Assembly (NCBI GenBank): GCA_950054195.1
Contig: CATLPG010000018.1
Span: forward strand, 1-53,526
DNA from: an uncultured Saccharospirillaceae bacterium
GTDB lineage: Bacteria > Bacteroidota > Bacteroidia > Flavobacteriales_D > CAJJDF01
Direction: 5' to 3'
DNA: 53,526 nucleotides
Shown: positions 22,856 to 32,682 of the stretch, piece after piece
Layout of the letters: each line of letters begins with the position of its first letter
Numbering within the stretch: position 1 is the stretch's first letter
Made by a program: the position numbers and the translations under genes
The notes under the pieces: model-generated
Database searches by the model: none
Told to the model about the DNA's origin: nothing
Seen by the model: the letters and a program-made list of their open reading frames with translations, nothing else

Positions 22856-25800
22856 TTAATCATTAAATTCATTTAGTCGTCTAATGGTTCTTTGTGTTGG
22901 CTCTGATTCTGTAGCAGACATTCGTTTGCCTCGCCATAAGTAAATGAATATTCTTCTTAAATCATTAACAAAGCATATAAGAGGAGGGAAGAATACTAAA
23001 ATAAAGAATGTACCAAATAATACTCCATAAGCAATGGCAATAGCCATTGGTTTTAAAAAGGCTGCTTGAAAACTACCTTCAAGTATTAATGGGTATAATC
23101 CTGCAACAGTAGTGATGGATGTTAAAATAATCGGTCTAAATCGTGCTTTACCAGCATAAATGGCAGCGTCTTGTACTTCCCATCCTAATTTAATTTGTCG
23201 ATTATAGGTATCTAATAGCACTACAGCATCGTTAATTAAGATTCCAAGTAAAGCAATAAATCCCCAAGCACTTAACATACTCACTTGATTGTCTTCAATA
23301 CCATGTCCAAGCACACCACTTGCAAAACCAACAGGAACAACTAGTAATATCATTAAAGCCTGAGAAAAAGAGCCAAAGTTCAGGGATAATATTACCATAA
23401 TGATGATAATGGCTAAAATAAACATAACCATCATAGATTTACCCGATTTTTCTGCTCTTTCAGCTTGTCCTTTAAATTTGAAGGTTACTTCAGGATATTG
23501 AGCTGTATACTTTTGAACGATTTCGTTATTAATTTTACTTGTTAACTCGGTAGTAGAAGCTTTTGGATCTACTTGATCTGCATAAACGAAAATATTATTA
23601 ACTCCGTTGATATGTTTTATCGCTACGATTCCTCTTTCGATAGTTAAGTTAGCTAAAGTCGATAATGGATACTTGTTTCCTTGTAAATCTTGAATTTTTA
23701 AATTCTTTAACTGATCTAAACTTTCTCTGCTTTCCATGGGAAAACGAACCCAAACTTTTACTTCATCAACACCAACAATAAGTCGCTGTGCTTCTTGTCC
23801 ATAAAAAGCTTGTCTAATTTGATTGGATAAACTCAAATGAGTAAAGCCTAATAGTTTTGCTTGGTCTGTTAGCTCAAGATAAATTTCACGCTTACCAACA
23901 CCTTGATTGTCCCTAACTTCTTTTAGTTCGGGCATTTCTTTCATTTCTGCTTTTATTTTGTCGGTAACTTCTCTTAGTTTATCCGTATACTTTGACGTTA
24001 AAGACAATTGGATTGGAAAACCCCATCTATTTTCTCCAGAAACAATAAGTTTTTCAGGAATGGATTTTTTTTCTCCAAGCTTTTCACGAATGGCATTCGC
24101 TAGTTCATTACTAGAAATGGACTTACCTTCCATATCTAGCATAATATCGATTTTCCCTGCATGACCACCAGCTTCTCCTAAACTTTCAGTAAAACCAATA
24201 CCAACAAAACAATTTGTTATTAATGTGTCGCCAGTTTTATCAATAAATTCTTGATTAACTTCCCAAATGTCTTGCTCACAAGCTTTCAAAAAGGCTTCTG
24301 TTTTCATTTCACGTTCACCAGGTTTAAAGGCAACTTCTAAATTTAATTTATCAAAAGGTATGTTAGGGAAGAAGGTACTTTTGATATAGCCAGTAGCAAA
24401 TAAACCCATTATGATAATGATGAATATCAAAGGAATGTAAGTCCACCCCCAAAAACGCTTAACAATTTTGGTTAGTTGTTTACCGTACCAATCAGTAACT
24501 TTCGTAATACCTTTATTTATTTTATCTCTCGTTTTTTTGTACCATCCAACTTTGCTTTCACTAAGCATTGATTTATGTGCTAAGTGGGAGGGGAGAATTA
24601 AAAAAGCTTCAATTAGTGAGAACAATAAACAGGCGACTACCGCAAAAGCCATTTCCTCCATCATTTCCATTTCACCACCAACAAATAAAAGCACACCAAA
24701 AGCAACAACTGTTGTAAGTACTGATGTAAATACGGAAGGTAACACTTCCATTGTACCATCGAGTGCTGCTTGATAGGAGGTTTTTCCTCGTTCGAAATGG
24801 GCATAAATATTTTCGGCTATTACAATACCATCATCAACTAAAATTCCTATTACTAAGATCATCCCAAACAATGAAATCATATTGATTGTCATGCCATAAA
24901 GCATTCCAATAGCAATCATGCCTAACATAGAAAAAGGAATTCCAAAAGCAACCCATGCCGATAAACGTAAGCTCAAAAAGAATCCTAAGGTTACCAGTAC
25001 TAAAAACAATCCAACGATACCATTTTTACCTAGCAAAGCAATTCGCTCATTTAGCATATCGGTAAATTGAAAGGTGATTTCTAGTTGATGTCCTTTTGCT
25101 TTGTTTTTTCGATTAAATTCTGAAACGTAATTTTCGACTCCTTTTGAAATAGTAGCTAAATCTTCTTCGGGAAGCTTAGAAACATTAAATGTCATCATCC
25201 GCTTTCCTTTTGAAGTAATCTTAAAAGGTGTTTCGGAGAATTTCATGCTTACATCAGCAATTTGACCTAAAATGATTTTTTGTCCATCCGGAAGTGATCG
25301 AACAACTATTTGCTTGATTTTTTCTGCTTCGTTTTCCCGTGCGTTGGACCTAATAGTAAATTCTTCGGTTGGAGTTTTAATAGTACCTGCTGATAGATCT
25401 AAATTGTTTGCTTGTATGGCATTAGAAATTTCATTAATGCTGATGTTATACTTGTTTAATTCACTTTCCTTTACTTCTACAACAATTTCTAAATCTGGTA
25501 GTCCGTTTACAGTAACCTGTGATAATCCCTCAATATCCCTAAAATCATATTCTACATCATCTGCAAGTTTTTTTAGTTCGAATAAGTCATTAGGACCGCT
25601 TAAAGATACAACAGCAACCATGGAAGACATTCCTCTGGTTTTTTGTTTTGTAACAATTGGTTTTTCAGCTCCAGCAGGATAGGAGTTGATGGAGGATACA
25701 GCACTTTCAACTTCTTGTTTTAGTTCTTCTAAATCGGTTTCAGTATAAGCTGTAACTGTAATTGAAGAGGTGTTTTCTGATGAGGTAGACTCAATCTCTT

Positions 25801-26035
25801 CAATTCCATTTAATCCTTTTAATGCTTGTTCAATTTTAATGGTAATACCTTCTTCCATTTCCTGTGGAGATGCACCAGGATAAAAGGTATTAACAAACAC
25901 TTTTCTTGGAGTAGTCTCTGGAAAAAAGGAGTGGGGCATAATAAATAAACTAATCAGCCCAAATAACCCCGTTAACACAATAATTGCGTTAGACCATATA
26001 GGGTTTTGTATAAAAAATGCAACTACTTTTCTCAT
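22856..26035 (-). CDS. RND-family efflux transporter, AcrB/HAE1 type
   Basis: Inner-membrane proton-driven exporter of 1059 residues, the usual length for the family. It has the N-terminal cytoplasmic helix and first membrane span (IWSNAIIVLTGLFGLISLFI), two large periplasmic domains, and two blocks of membrane helices. The proton-relay Asp pair is in ILVIGILVDDGIVIAENI, with the pseudo-symmetrical counterpart LLGILINDAVVLLDTY. The ATTVAGLYPL-type segment near the end also fits. It lies 3 bases after the adaptor gene and precedes tolC. Substrate cannot be read from sequence; the lack of CusA/CzcA-type metal residues and the HAE1-like profile suggest organic compounds or lipids. Confidence 0.95.
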   Translation of the reverse strand: MRKVVAFFIQNPIWSNAIIVLTGLFGLISLFIMPHSFFPETTPRKVFVNTFYPGASPQEMEEGITIKIEQALKGLNGIEEIESTSSENTSSITVTAYTETDLEELKQEVESAVSSINSYPAGAEKPIVTKQKTRGMSSMVAVVSLSGPNDLFELKKLADDVEYDFRDIEGLSQVTVNGLPDLEIVVEVKESELNKYNISINEISNAIQANNLDLSAGTIKTPTEEFTIRSNARENEAEKIKQIVVRSLPDGQKIILGQIADVSMKFSETPFKITSKGKRMMTFNVSKLPEEDLATISKGVENYVSEFNRKNKAKGHQLEITFQFTDMLNERIALLGKNGIVGLFLVLVTLGFFLSLRLSAWVAFGIPFSMLGMIAIGMLYGMTINMISLFGMILVIGILVDDGIVIAENIYAHFERGKTSYQAALDGTMEVLPSVFTSVLTTVVAFGVLLFVGGEMEMMEEMAFAVVACLLFSLIEAFLILPSHLAHKSMLSESKVGWYKKTRDKINKGITKVTDWYGKQLTKIVKRFWGWTYIPLIFIIIIMGLFATGYIKSTFFPNIPFDKLNLEVAFKPGEREMKTEAFLKACEQDIWEVNQEFIDKTGDTLITNCFVGIGFTESLGEAGGHAGKIDIMLDMEGKSISSNELANAIREKLGEKKSIPEKLIVSGENRWGFPIQLSLTSKYTDKLREVTDKIKAEMKEMPELKEVRDNQGVGKREIYLELTDQAKLLGFTHLSLSNQIRQAFYGQEAQRLIVGVDEVKVWVRFPMESRESLDQLKNLKIQDLQGNKYPLSTLANLTIERGIVAIKHINGVNNIFVYADQVDPKASTTELTSKINNEIVQKYTAQYPEVTFKFKGQAERAEKSGKSMMVMFILAIIIIMVILSLNFGSFSQALMILLVVPVGFASGVLGHGIEDNQVSMLSAWGFIALLGILINDAVVLLDTYNRQIKLGWEVQDAAIYAGKARFRPIILTSITTVAGLYPLILEGSFQAAFLKPMAIAIAYGVLFGTFFILVFFPPLICFVNDLRRIFIYLWRGKRMSATESEPTQRTIRRLNEFND

Positions 26036-26038
26036 AAA

Positions 26039-27169
26039 TTAGTTCTTTATGAAAACGGGTGAAACTTTAATACTATCACTCACATTCGTGTATGTTTCCA
26101 TGATAATCACATCATCATTAGAAACTCCAGAAACTATCGCGTGTGTATTGTCAGACGATAAAATGTTCACTTGTTTTGGAATGGCCAAGCTATCAGTTAA
26201 CAAATGAATAGTTGAATTTTTAATTACATCTAAAGGTAATTTAATTGCATCTGGATGTTTAAAGGCATCAAAACTAGCCTCTAAATACATTCCATTTAAT
26301 AAACCTTCTGAATTATTAACCGTTACATAAACTGGAATCGATTGCGTATTCGGGTTGATAAACTTCCCCATACGATTAACCCTTCCGGTGTATTTTTCTC
26401 CAGTGCTTTTATTAACTAATTGAGCAGTTTGACCAACTTTTATTGTTTTACTTTCTTCTTTTGATAGCGGAACTTCAATTTCTAAAACTCCTTGTTTGAT
26501 CAAATCAACTAATGGACTTCCAGGGTTTACAATCATACCTACATCAGCATAAGAGTTTGTTATGGTCCCACTAAATGGAGCATAATGTATATATTTAGTG
26601 AGTCGCTCTTCCATACCCCTTATGGTATAGTATTCAGTAAGTATTCCTTTGGAAGCGATAAATGTTTTTTCCTTAGTTGTACTAAAAGAAGGAATTTCAG
26701 GTAATGCTTTATCAGGATCAATAGAAGCATAGTAATCATTCCATTTTGAAAAACTAGAAGAATAATCGAGTTGAACATCTGGTAAAATACTAGCTATTTG
26801 AGTCATAAAAGCACTTTTTCGAGCTTTAATAGATAAAATATACTCTTGTGCGTCTATTTTAAATAGAATTTGTCCTGCCGAAACTTGCGTTCCTTTTTTT
26901 AGATTACCAGAAATAATCTTCCCTTGGACTTCACTACTTATTTTAATTATGGTGTTACTTGAAACACGACCTTCTCCTCGAATAATTGTTTGTATTTCTG
27001 CTGGAGATATTTTTGAGACTCTAACTTTTTGGATTTTAGGCGCATTGTCATTGTTTGTTTTTGGTTTTAGTTGTTGTCCGCCAAAAACAAGAACAAGTAC
27101 CCATATTATCACACCTGTAATAAATACCGATAGGATAAAACCTAAAATGACTAAAATTTTTCGAATCAT
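26039..27169 (-). CDS. periplasmic adaptor (membrane-fusion) protein of RND pump
   Basis: 376 residues from ATG 27167-27169. A start ten codons earlier was rejected because it would lie in a REP-like palindrome and spoil the membrane anchor. The anchor helix (IRKILVILGFILSVFITGVI) is at 2-21, followed by the barrel-sandwich half-motifs (VSSNTIIKISSEVQGKIISG, GTQVSAGQILFKIDAQEY), a helical hairpin, the second lipoyl half (YAPFSGTITNSYADVGMIVN), and a beta-barrel domain (IEVPLSKEESKTIKVGQ). It links the RND pump to TolC. It is the first gene of the operon, with 3 bases to the pump gene. Confidence 0.93.
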   Translation of the reverse strand: MIRKILVILGFILSVFITGVIIWVLVLVFGGQQLKPKTNNDNAPKIQKVRVSKISPAEIQTIIRGEGRVSSNTIIKISSEVQGKIISGNLKKGTQVSAGQILFKIDAQEYILSIKARKSAFMTQIASILPDVQLDYSSSFSKWNDYYASIDPDKALPEIPSFSTTKEKTFIASKGILTEYYTIRGMEERLTKYIHYAPFSGTITNSYADVGMIVNPGSPLVDLIKQGVLEIEVPLSKEESKTIKVGQTAQLVNKSTGEKYTGRVNRMGKFINPNTQSIPVYVTVNNSEGLLNGMYLEASFDAFKHPDAIKLPLDVIKNSTIHLLTDSLAIPKQVNILSSDNTHAIVSGVSNDDVIIMETYTNVSDSIKVSPVFIKN

Positions 27170-27183
27170 AATAAAAAAAATTG

Positions 27184-27227
27184 TCACTTCGAGTGTCACG
27201 CTTTTTGCGTGATGTATCGAGAAGTGA
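27184..27227. repeat. REP-like nested palindrome in the efflux operon leader
   Basis: Outer arms TCACTTC (27184-27190) and GAAGTGA (27221-27227), each flanked inside by GAG/CGA-type bases. They enclose a second perfect stem TCACGC (27196-27201) / GCGTGA (27207-27212) with loop TTTTT. TCACTTCGAG...TCGAGAAGTGA-type units occur as interspersed repeats in many Flavobacteriia (from memory). It lies 14 bases upstream of the adaptor start codon, in the likely 5' leader. The rest of 27170-27418 is AT-rich, and I saw no convincing promoter or gene there. Confidence 0.6.
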
Positions 27228-27418
27228 GTTTTGAATTTATATTTAACTTTAAATAAATAGGTTTACTCGTTTTTTAATAGACTCGCCCTAATTATCTAAT
27301 TAAAAATAGTTGTTTTAAACAGATATTTATTACCAAATAATGTTAAACGGTATTTTTTTTTGATGAAAGGGATTTTCGTTTTAATATTGACAAAAATCAG
27401 TTAAACTGATATTATTGG

Positions 27419-27913
27419 ATGTTAAAAGAAAACCTCATAGTATTTACAGGTCCTGAATGCTCAGGAAAAACAACTTGGAGCACGTGGTATGCAAACAAAA
27501 TTGGAGCAAAATGGGTGCCTGAATACGCAAGGGAGTACCTTAACAAACTTAATAGAGACTATGTAAAAGCAGATCTTTTAGAAATAGCTAAAGGACAATA
27601 TAATCTTATTCAAGATGCTATAGAAAATAATGGAAGAGTAGTAGCAGATACTGATCTACTTACGATAAAAATTTGGAGTGAAGTAAAATATGGGGAAGTT
27701 GATCAAGAAATCATTGATTTATGGCAAAAACAAATTCCTCAGCGATACATTTTAACTTACCCAGATATTACTTGGAAATATGATCCGTTAAGGGAGAGTC
27801 CTAATGATAGGGAAGGGTTATTTAAAATTTATCATGAAATGATTAACCACTACAATTTCCAAATTTTAGAAGGGGAAAAACGTAACCGTGAAGAAATTTT
27901 AAATGCTTTATAA
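27419..27913 (+). CDS. NadR/Ttd14-like P-loop kinase
   Basis: Cytoplasmic ATP-binding protein of 164 residues. The Walker A is near the N-terminus (FTGPECSGKTTWS). A PEYAREYL segment follows, then a Walker B-like VVADTDLLTIKIW, and a later LRESPNDREGLF. This pattern is that of the ribosylnicotinamide-kinase domain of NadR and the related AAA_28 family. The nucleotidyltransferase half of NadR is absent, so it would act as a kinase only, possibly on nicotinamide riboside. No pnuC transporter gene is in view. It ends 6 bases inside the convergent E1 dehydrogenase gene, tail to tail. Confidence 0.7.
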   Translation: MLKENLIVFTGPECSGKTTWSTWYANKIGAKWVPEYAREYLNKLNRDYVKADLLEIAKGQYNLIQDAIENNGRVVADTDLLTIKIWSEVKYGEVDQEIIDLWQKQIPQRYILTYPDITWKYDPLRESPNDREGLFKIYHEMINHYNFQILEGEKRNREEILNAL

Positions 27914-30328
27914 AGCAGGATACTCCCTAGGTCGATACTCATGCATCATCCCATAAGCAGTTTCTATAATATCCTCAATGTTAGGTTTTGAAAAGTAATC
28001 GCCATCAGTTCCATATGCTGGTCTGTGCTCCTTAGCTGCTAAGGTAACTGGTGCTGCATCTAATAGTTCAAACCCACCTTGTTTAACTAAAATCTCATCT
28101 AACATAAAACCAGAAGCTCCTCCAGGAACGTCTTCATCAACAATTAATAACTTGTTAGTTTTAGCCAGAGAATCTTTTATTAAATGATTTATATCAAATG
28201 GAAGCAAAGTTTGGACATCTATAAGTTCTACACTTATCCCTAAAGCTTCTAATTCTTGGGCAGCTGTTGCACATAAGTTAAATGTAGATCCATAGGATAC
28301 TAAGGTAATATCACTTCCTTCTTTAGTTACTTCAGGTATTCCTAAAGGGATAGTAAACTCGCCTAAATTAGTAGGTTTTTGTTCTTTTGTTCGGTAGCCA
28401 TTAAGTGGCTCCACAACAAGTGCTGGATCGTCCCCTTTGATTAATGTATTATACATTCCAGCTGCTTGTGTCATGTTTCTAGGCACACAAATATGCATTC
28501 CTCTAAGCGAGTGAATAATCATTCCCATAGGCGAACCACTGTGCCATATACCTTCCAAACGGTGACCTCTGGTTCTAACAATTAGCGGAGCTTTTTGAGT
28601 TCCCTTTGTTCGATAACGTAAAGTTGCTAGATCATCACTCATAATTTGGATGGCATAAAGCAAGTAATCCAAATATTGTATTTCAGCGATAGGTTTTAAG
28701 CCCCTTAGTGCTAACCCAATACCTTGACCAACAATAGTGGCTTCTCTGATGCCTGTATCTGTTACTCGAAGTTTTCCAAATTTTTCTTGCATGCCTTCCA
28801 TGCTTTGATTAACTCCTCCAATAAACCCTGTATCTTCACCAAAAGTGACTATTCGAGGATCATTTTCAAATAACTTTTCAAAATTGTCTCGTAGTATAAT
28901 TCGACCATCAACCTCTTCATTATCATTATAACTCGGAGCGATGTAAGTTGAATTATTTGAAGTTTTTGCTATTAAATGAGAACTGTAGCGTTCATTGTTT
29001 TCATCTTGTTTGGCTGATAACCAAATGGAAACCTCTTTTTTAACCGCAAGGTTTTCTGTAATTGTATACCTAAATCCTTTTTTAACGATTGAATAGATAT
29101 CTTTTCTCTGAGGTTCAGTCAAAGCAGATAATTCATTAATTAAAGGCTTTATAAAAACTCCATTAGTTGATTCTTCAGCTAGCTGACCTAATAACTGGAT
29201 AGCTTCTTCTTGTTCTTTTTTTATAGGTGTAATAAAATCAGACCAAGCCTCTTTTTTAGCATCTCTAGCTGTTTTCTTTGCTTGCTTTTCAATATTAGCT
29301 AACTCTTCTTCTGTAGCGAGCTCTTTACCGTATTCTTTTTTATATCCTAAAATCCATTTTCTAAACTGAGCAATCCCATCATATTCTTTTTCCCATTCTA
29401 ATCGCTCTTTGGATTTGTATCGCTCATGCGAGCCAGAAGTAGAATGTCCTTGAGGTTGAGTTACTTCTTCAACATGAATAAGAACAGGTGTATGATGTTT
29501 TCTAGCATAATTAGTTGCATCAAGATAAGTTTGACAAAGTCCAGGGTAATCCCATCCTTTTACTTTATATATTTTGTAGCCAGATTTCTCTTCAGTTTCT
29601 TCGAAACCTTTTAATATTTCTGAAATACTTTCTTTAGTAGTTTGGTATTTTTTAGGTACTGATATCCCATGGCCATCATCCCAAACAGACATCACCATTG
29701 GTACCTGTAAAACCCCAGCAGCATTTATTGTTTCAAAAAATAGTCCTTCGGAAGTAGAAGCGTCTCCAATAGTACCAAAAGCTACCTCATTTCCTTTGTT
29801 TGAGAAACTTGTTAAATCGTGTAAATCAGTATTTTTTCTATAAAGTTTTGAGGCTAATGCCAATCCTAATAATCGAGGCATTTGTGATGCGGTTGGAGAG
29901 GCATCAGCACTAGAATTTTTTCTGTCCATTAAATTTTTCCACGAACCATCTTTGTTAATAGTATGTGTACTAAAATGACCCCCCATTTGCCTCCCTCCTG
30001 AAAAAGGCTCGTTTTCTTGATTTGTATCAGCATACAATCCAGAAAAAAATTGTTTAGGAGATAATTCTCCTATAGCCATCATTATCGTTTGATCCCTGTA
30101 ATAACCACTTCTAAAGTCTCCATTTTTAAATTGTTTAGCTAAAGCAATTTGAGGAATTTCTTTTCCATCTCCGAAAATTCCAAATTTTGCTTTACCAGTT
30201 AAAACCTCTCTACGACCTAGTAAAGATAACTCTCTACTCGTGCAAGCTAACTCAAAATCTGCTAAAACTTCTTGCTGGAAGTCCTTAAAAGAAACTTCAC
30301 TTGTAACTTTTTCTGTGGCTGTTTCCAT
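27908..30328 (-). CDS. 2-oxoacid dehydrogenase E1, fused alpha and beta subunits
   Basis: Thiamine-diphosphate enzyme of 806 residues that decarboxylates a 2-oxoacid, most likely branched-chain (2-oxoisovalerate), and passes the acyl group to lipoyl-E2. The alpha part is about 1-400: GGRQMGGHFSTH, ASPTASQMPRLLGLALASKL, and the ThDP-binding IGDASTSEG with downstream Asn in ETINAAGV. The beta part is about 470-806: TFGEDTGFIGGVNQSMEGMQ, DTGIREATIVGQGIGLALRG, VPRNMTQAAGMYNTLI and ELIDVQTLLPFD. In many bacteria these are two genes; the fused form is frequent in Bacteroidota. E2 and E3 genes are not in the window. Confidence 0.9.
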   Translation of the reverse strand: METATEKVTSEVSFKDFQQEVLADFELACTSRELSLLGRREVLTGKAKFGIFGDGKEIPQIALAKQFKNGDFRSGYYRDQTIMMAIGELSPKQFFSGLYADTNQENEPFSGGRQMGGHFSTHTINKDGSWKNLMDRKNSSADASPTASQMPRLLGLALASKLYRKNTDLHDLTSFSNKGNEVAFGTIGDASTSEGLFFETINAAGVLQVPMVMSVWDDGHGISVPKKYQTTKESISEILKGFEETEEKSGYKIYKVKGWDYPGLCQTYLDATNYARKHHTPVLIHVEEVTQPQGHSTSGSHERYKSKERLEWEKEYDGIAQFRKWILGYKKEYGKELATEEELANIEKQAKKTARDAKKEAWSDFITPIKKEQEEAIQLLGQLAEESTNGVFIKPLINELSALTEPQRKDIYSIVKKGFRYTITENLAVKKEVSIWLSAKQDENNERYSSHLIAKTSNNSTYIAPSYNDNEEVDGRIILRDNFEKLFENDPRIVTFGEDTGFIGGVNQSMEGMQEKFGKLRVTDTGIREATIVGQGIGLALRGLKPIAEIQYLDYLLYAIQIMSDDLATLRYRTKGTQKAPLIVRTRGHRLEGIWHSGSPMGMIIHSLRGMHICVPRNMTQAAGMYNTLIKGDDPALVVEPLNGYRTKEQKPTNLGEFTIPLGIPEVTKEGSDITLVSYGSTFNLCATAAQELEALGISVELIDVQTLLPFDINHLIKDSLAKTNKLLIVDEDVPGGASGFMLDEILVKQGGFELLDAAPVTLAAKEHRPAYGTDGDYFSKPNIEDIIETAYGMMHEYRPREYPAL

Positions 30329-30354
30329 AGATAAACAAATGATTATTGATGATT

Positions 30355-30362
30355 CAAAGATA
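30355..30362 (-). promoter_or_regulatory. -7 element of the E1 dehydrogenase gene
   Basis: TATCTTTG on the minus strand, a perfect match to TAnnTTTG, 26 bases before the start codon. No clear -33 TTG. Confidence 0.55.
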
Positions 30363-30533
30363 GGATAAAATTAGCATTTCTCTTAAGTACTGTAAGGATC
30401 GATTTTTAACAGTGGTAACTTCCTACGCCAGAGATTGTAAAAGTGTTTCCTTTAACCAATTGAAAATTTTATGATTAAGATAGGGTTGTTAAAAAAAATA
30501 TAACGCTAACAATAACTTACAGCTTATTAAAAA

Positions 30534-30541
30534 TATCTTTG
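30534..30541 (+). promoter_or_regulatory. -7 element of purK-purE-ftsB-like operon
   Basis: TATCTTTG, a perfect match to TAnnTTTG, ending 17 bases before the purK start. No TTG at the ideal distance. The rest of 30329-30558 is divergent-promoter DNA with no other feature seen. Confidence 0.55.
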
Positions 30542-30558
30542 TCATATAATCAAAGCAA

Positions 30559-31692
30559 ATGAACCCCAATAATATTAAAATAGGAATACTAGGAGGAGGT
30601 CAACTTGGAAGAATGATTATCCAAGAAACAATTAATTACGACCTATCGATTGATGTTCTTGATCCAAATAGTGAGTGCTCATCGGCTAAAATATGTAATA
30701 ATTTCACAAAAGGTGATTTTAACAAATACGAAGATGTATTAAGTTTTGGTAAAGATTTAGATATTGTTACAATAGAGATAGAACATGTAAACACAGAGGC
30801 TCTTTATGAACTTCAACGTAGAGGTGTAAAAGTCTATCCTCAACCAAATGTTATAGAGCTAATAAAAGATAAAGGAACTCAAAAAGAGTTTTATCAAAAA
30901 AATAATATACCAACTGCACCCTTTGAGTTTATCGATAAAGATAAATTAGAGCATAAAAGTTTTCCTGTTGTAGCTAAGACGAGAAAAGGAGGTTATGATG
31001 GTAAAGGAGTTAAAATAATCAATGATTTAAAAGATCTAAAGAGTGATTTTTTTAAGAATGACTTTTTTATTGAAGAGCAAATAGATTTTGTAAAAGAGCT
31101 TTCAGTAATAGTGGCGAGAAATGAAAGTGGAGAAGTCAAAACGTACGATACTGTTGAACAAGAATTCAATCATGAAGCAAATCTTGTTGAGTTTTTATTT
31201 TCACCAGCAAATATTTCAGAATCTGTAAATGAAAAATGTCAAGAAATTGCTAAAAAGATTATAACTTCTTTAGAAATGGTTGGTTTATTGGCAGTAGAAC
31301 TTTTCCTGACTAAGGAGGGAGATGTATTGGTTAATGAAGTCGCTCCACGTCCTCATAATAGTGGTCATCATACAATTGAAGTATGCGAAACTTCTCAGTT
31401 TGAACAACATATGCGGAGCATTCTAAATTGGCCATTAGGTAATACAAACCAATCTAGTGTAGGGCTAATGGTTAATTTGTTAGGAGAAAAAAATAATAAA
31501 GGACCAGTATCATATCAAGGATTAGAGCAACTCATCAAAAAAAAGAATATTTTTGTTCATCTCTACGGTAAAAAAGAAACGAAACCTTTTAGAAAAATGG
31601 GGCACGCAACTATAATCTCAAAAGATTTAAATACTGCAAGAGAAAAAGCAAATTGGGTAAAGGAAACACTTAAAGTAGTAAGTAATGGGTAA
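30559..31692 (+). CDS. purK: N5-carboxyaminoimidazole ribonucleotide synthase
   Basis: Purine synthesis: carboxylates AIR to N5-CAIR using ATP and bicarbonate. 377 residues, normal length. An N-terminal nucleotide-binding start ([16 protein letters not shown]) is followed by an ATP-grasp domain with [18 protein letters not shown] and the metal-binding end [18 protein letters not shown]. The stop overlaps the purE start by 8 bases (ATGGGTAA), the standard purK-purE pairing in coupled form, so product and next enzyme are made together. Confidence 0.96.
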   Translation: MNPNNIKIGILGGGQLGRMIIQETINYDLSIDVLDPNSECSSAKICNNFTKGDFNKYEDVLSFGKDLDIVTIEIEHVNTEALYELQRRGVKVYPQPNVIELIKDKGTQKEFYQKNNIPTAPFEFIDKDKLEHKSFPVVAKTRKGGYDGKGVKIINDLKDLKSDFFKNDFFIEEQIDFVKELSVIVARNESGEVKTYDTVEQEFNHEANLVEFLFSPANISESVNEKCQEIAKKIITSLEMVGLLAVELFLTKEGDVLVNEVAPRPHNSGHHTIEVCETSQFEQHMRSILNWPLGNTNQSSVGLMVNLLGEKNNKGPVSYQGLEQLIKKKNIFVHLYGKKETKPFRKMGHATIISKDLNTAREKANWVKETLKVVSNG

Positions 31693-32164
31693 AGTTGGAA
31701 TTATCATGGGGTCAAAATCGGATTTGCCTGTCATGCAAGAAGCTGCCGATATTTTAACAGAGTTAAAAGTTGAATATGAGTTAACGATTGTATCTGCTCA
31801 TCGAACTCCTATTAGAATGGTCGAATACGCCCAAAATGCAAAGCAAAATGGGATTGATGTAATCATAGCAGGGGCAGGAGGAGCTGCACATTTACCTGGG
31901 ATGACTGCTAGTTTAACTACTCTACCTGTTATTGGTGTTCCTGTTAAATCAAGCAACTCAATTGATGGATGGGATTCTGTTCTGTCAATTCTGCAAATGC
32001 CAGGAGGAGTTCCTGTAGCAACCGTTGCACTTAATGGAGCAAAAAATGCTGGTATATTAGCTGCTCAAATAATTGCTCTAAATAATAACACAATAGCTGA
32101 AAATTTAGTAAACTACAAAGAACAGCTTAAAACGAAAGTTCTAGATTCTATTAAAACATTATAA
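31685..32164 (+). CDS. purE: N5-CAIR mutase
   Basis: Converts N5-CAIR to CAIR, the step after PurK. 159 residues. Class I PurE signatures are present: [14 protein letters not shown] at the start, SAHRTPIRM with the catalytic His, [14 protein letters not shown], and the [20 protein letters not shown] loop. It overlaps purK by 8 bases and is followed 6 bases later by the ftsB-like gene. Confidence 0.97.
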   Translation: MGKVGIIMGSKSDLPVMQEAADILTELKVEYELTIVSAHRTPIRMVEYAQNAKQNGIDVIIAGAGGAAHLPGMTASLTTLPVIGVPVKSSNSIDGWDSVLSILQMPGGVPVATVALNGAKNAGILAAQIIALNNNTIAENLVNYKEQLKTKVLDSIKTL

Positions 32165-32170
32165 ACTACG

Positions 32171-32485
32171 TTGAGTAAACTTAAAAAATATAGCATTCTT
32201 GTTTGGAAACGAATAAAGAACAAATGGATTCTAGCTTTTCTAGTGCTGTTTGTTTGGATACTATTTTTTGAAGATGTTAACCTAATCGCCCTTGTTAAAA
32301 CCCAAAACAAAATTAATCAACTAGAAAAAGATTGGGCTTATACTGAGCAACGAATCAAAGATGTAAAAGAAAAAAAAGAACTTATATTAAATGATGTGGA
32401 GAAGTATGCTCGTGAAACATATTGGATGAAAAAAGACAATGAAGAAATCTTTATCTTTCCTAAAGATAATAAAGAAGACAAATAG
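32171..32485 (+). CDS. FtsB/DivIC-family septum formation initiator
   Basis: Divisome protein of 104 residues. It has a cytoplasmic basic tail (KLKKYSILVWKRIKNK), one membrane helix at about 19-36 (WILAFLVLFVWILFFED), a coiled coil at about 44-75, and a C-terminal ARETYWMKKDNEEIFIFP segment typical of Bacteroidota FtsB/DivIC proteins. The start codon is TTG at 32171, 6 bases after purE; no in-frame ATG precedes the membrane helix. It is expected to pair with FtsL/FtsQ-type partners at the septum. Confidence 0.88.
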   Translation: MSKLKKYSILVWKRIKNKWILAFLVLFVWILFFEDVNLIALVKTQNKINQLEKDWAYTEQRIKDVKEKKELILNDVEKYARETYWMKKDNEEIFIFPKDNKEDK

Positions 32486-32619
32486 AAAAGTATTCCTCTT
32501 TTTTGTGCCTAACTATAGAGCTTTAAAATTTTTTTTTAACGTAAATATTTGTTATTTAGTTAGATAAGTGGTTTGGCTCAAAAAAAAGACAATAATCTTA
32601 AAAAACAATACTAAAAGGG

Positions 32620-32649
32620 TTGGTTTATTTAAAAAAAACTGTAAATTTG
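32620..32649 (+). promoter_or_regulatory. promoter of the str-S10-spc-alpha ribosomal cluster
   Basis: TTG (32620-32622), a 19-base spacer and TAAATTTG (32642-32649) followed by GCACC match the strong Bacteroidota promoter exactly. The leader to rpsL would be about 27 bases, with no room for a structured L4-type attenuator. The rest of 32486-32682 is AT-rich, with no other feature seen. Confidence 0.85.
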
Positions 32650-32682
32650 CACCCCATTATAGTGTAAAGAAATAAGGAAAAT

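Noticed and set aside
27170-27199. Ten-residue N-terminal extension of the efflux adaptor
   Set aside because: The extra codons lie partly in a REP-like palindrome and the membrane anchor is complete from 27169.
27396-27417. Possible promoter TTG-N20-TATTATTG before the NadR-like gene
   Set aside because: The -7 would end one base before the start codon, placing transcription start inside the gene and upstream of no other usable start.
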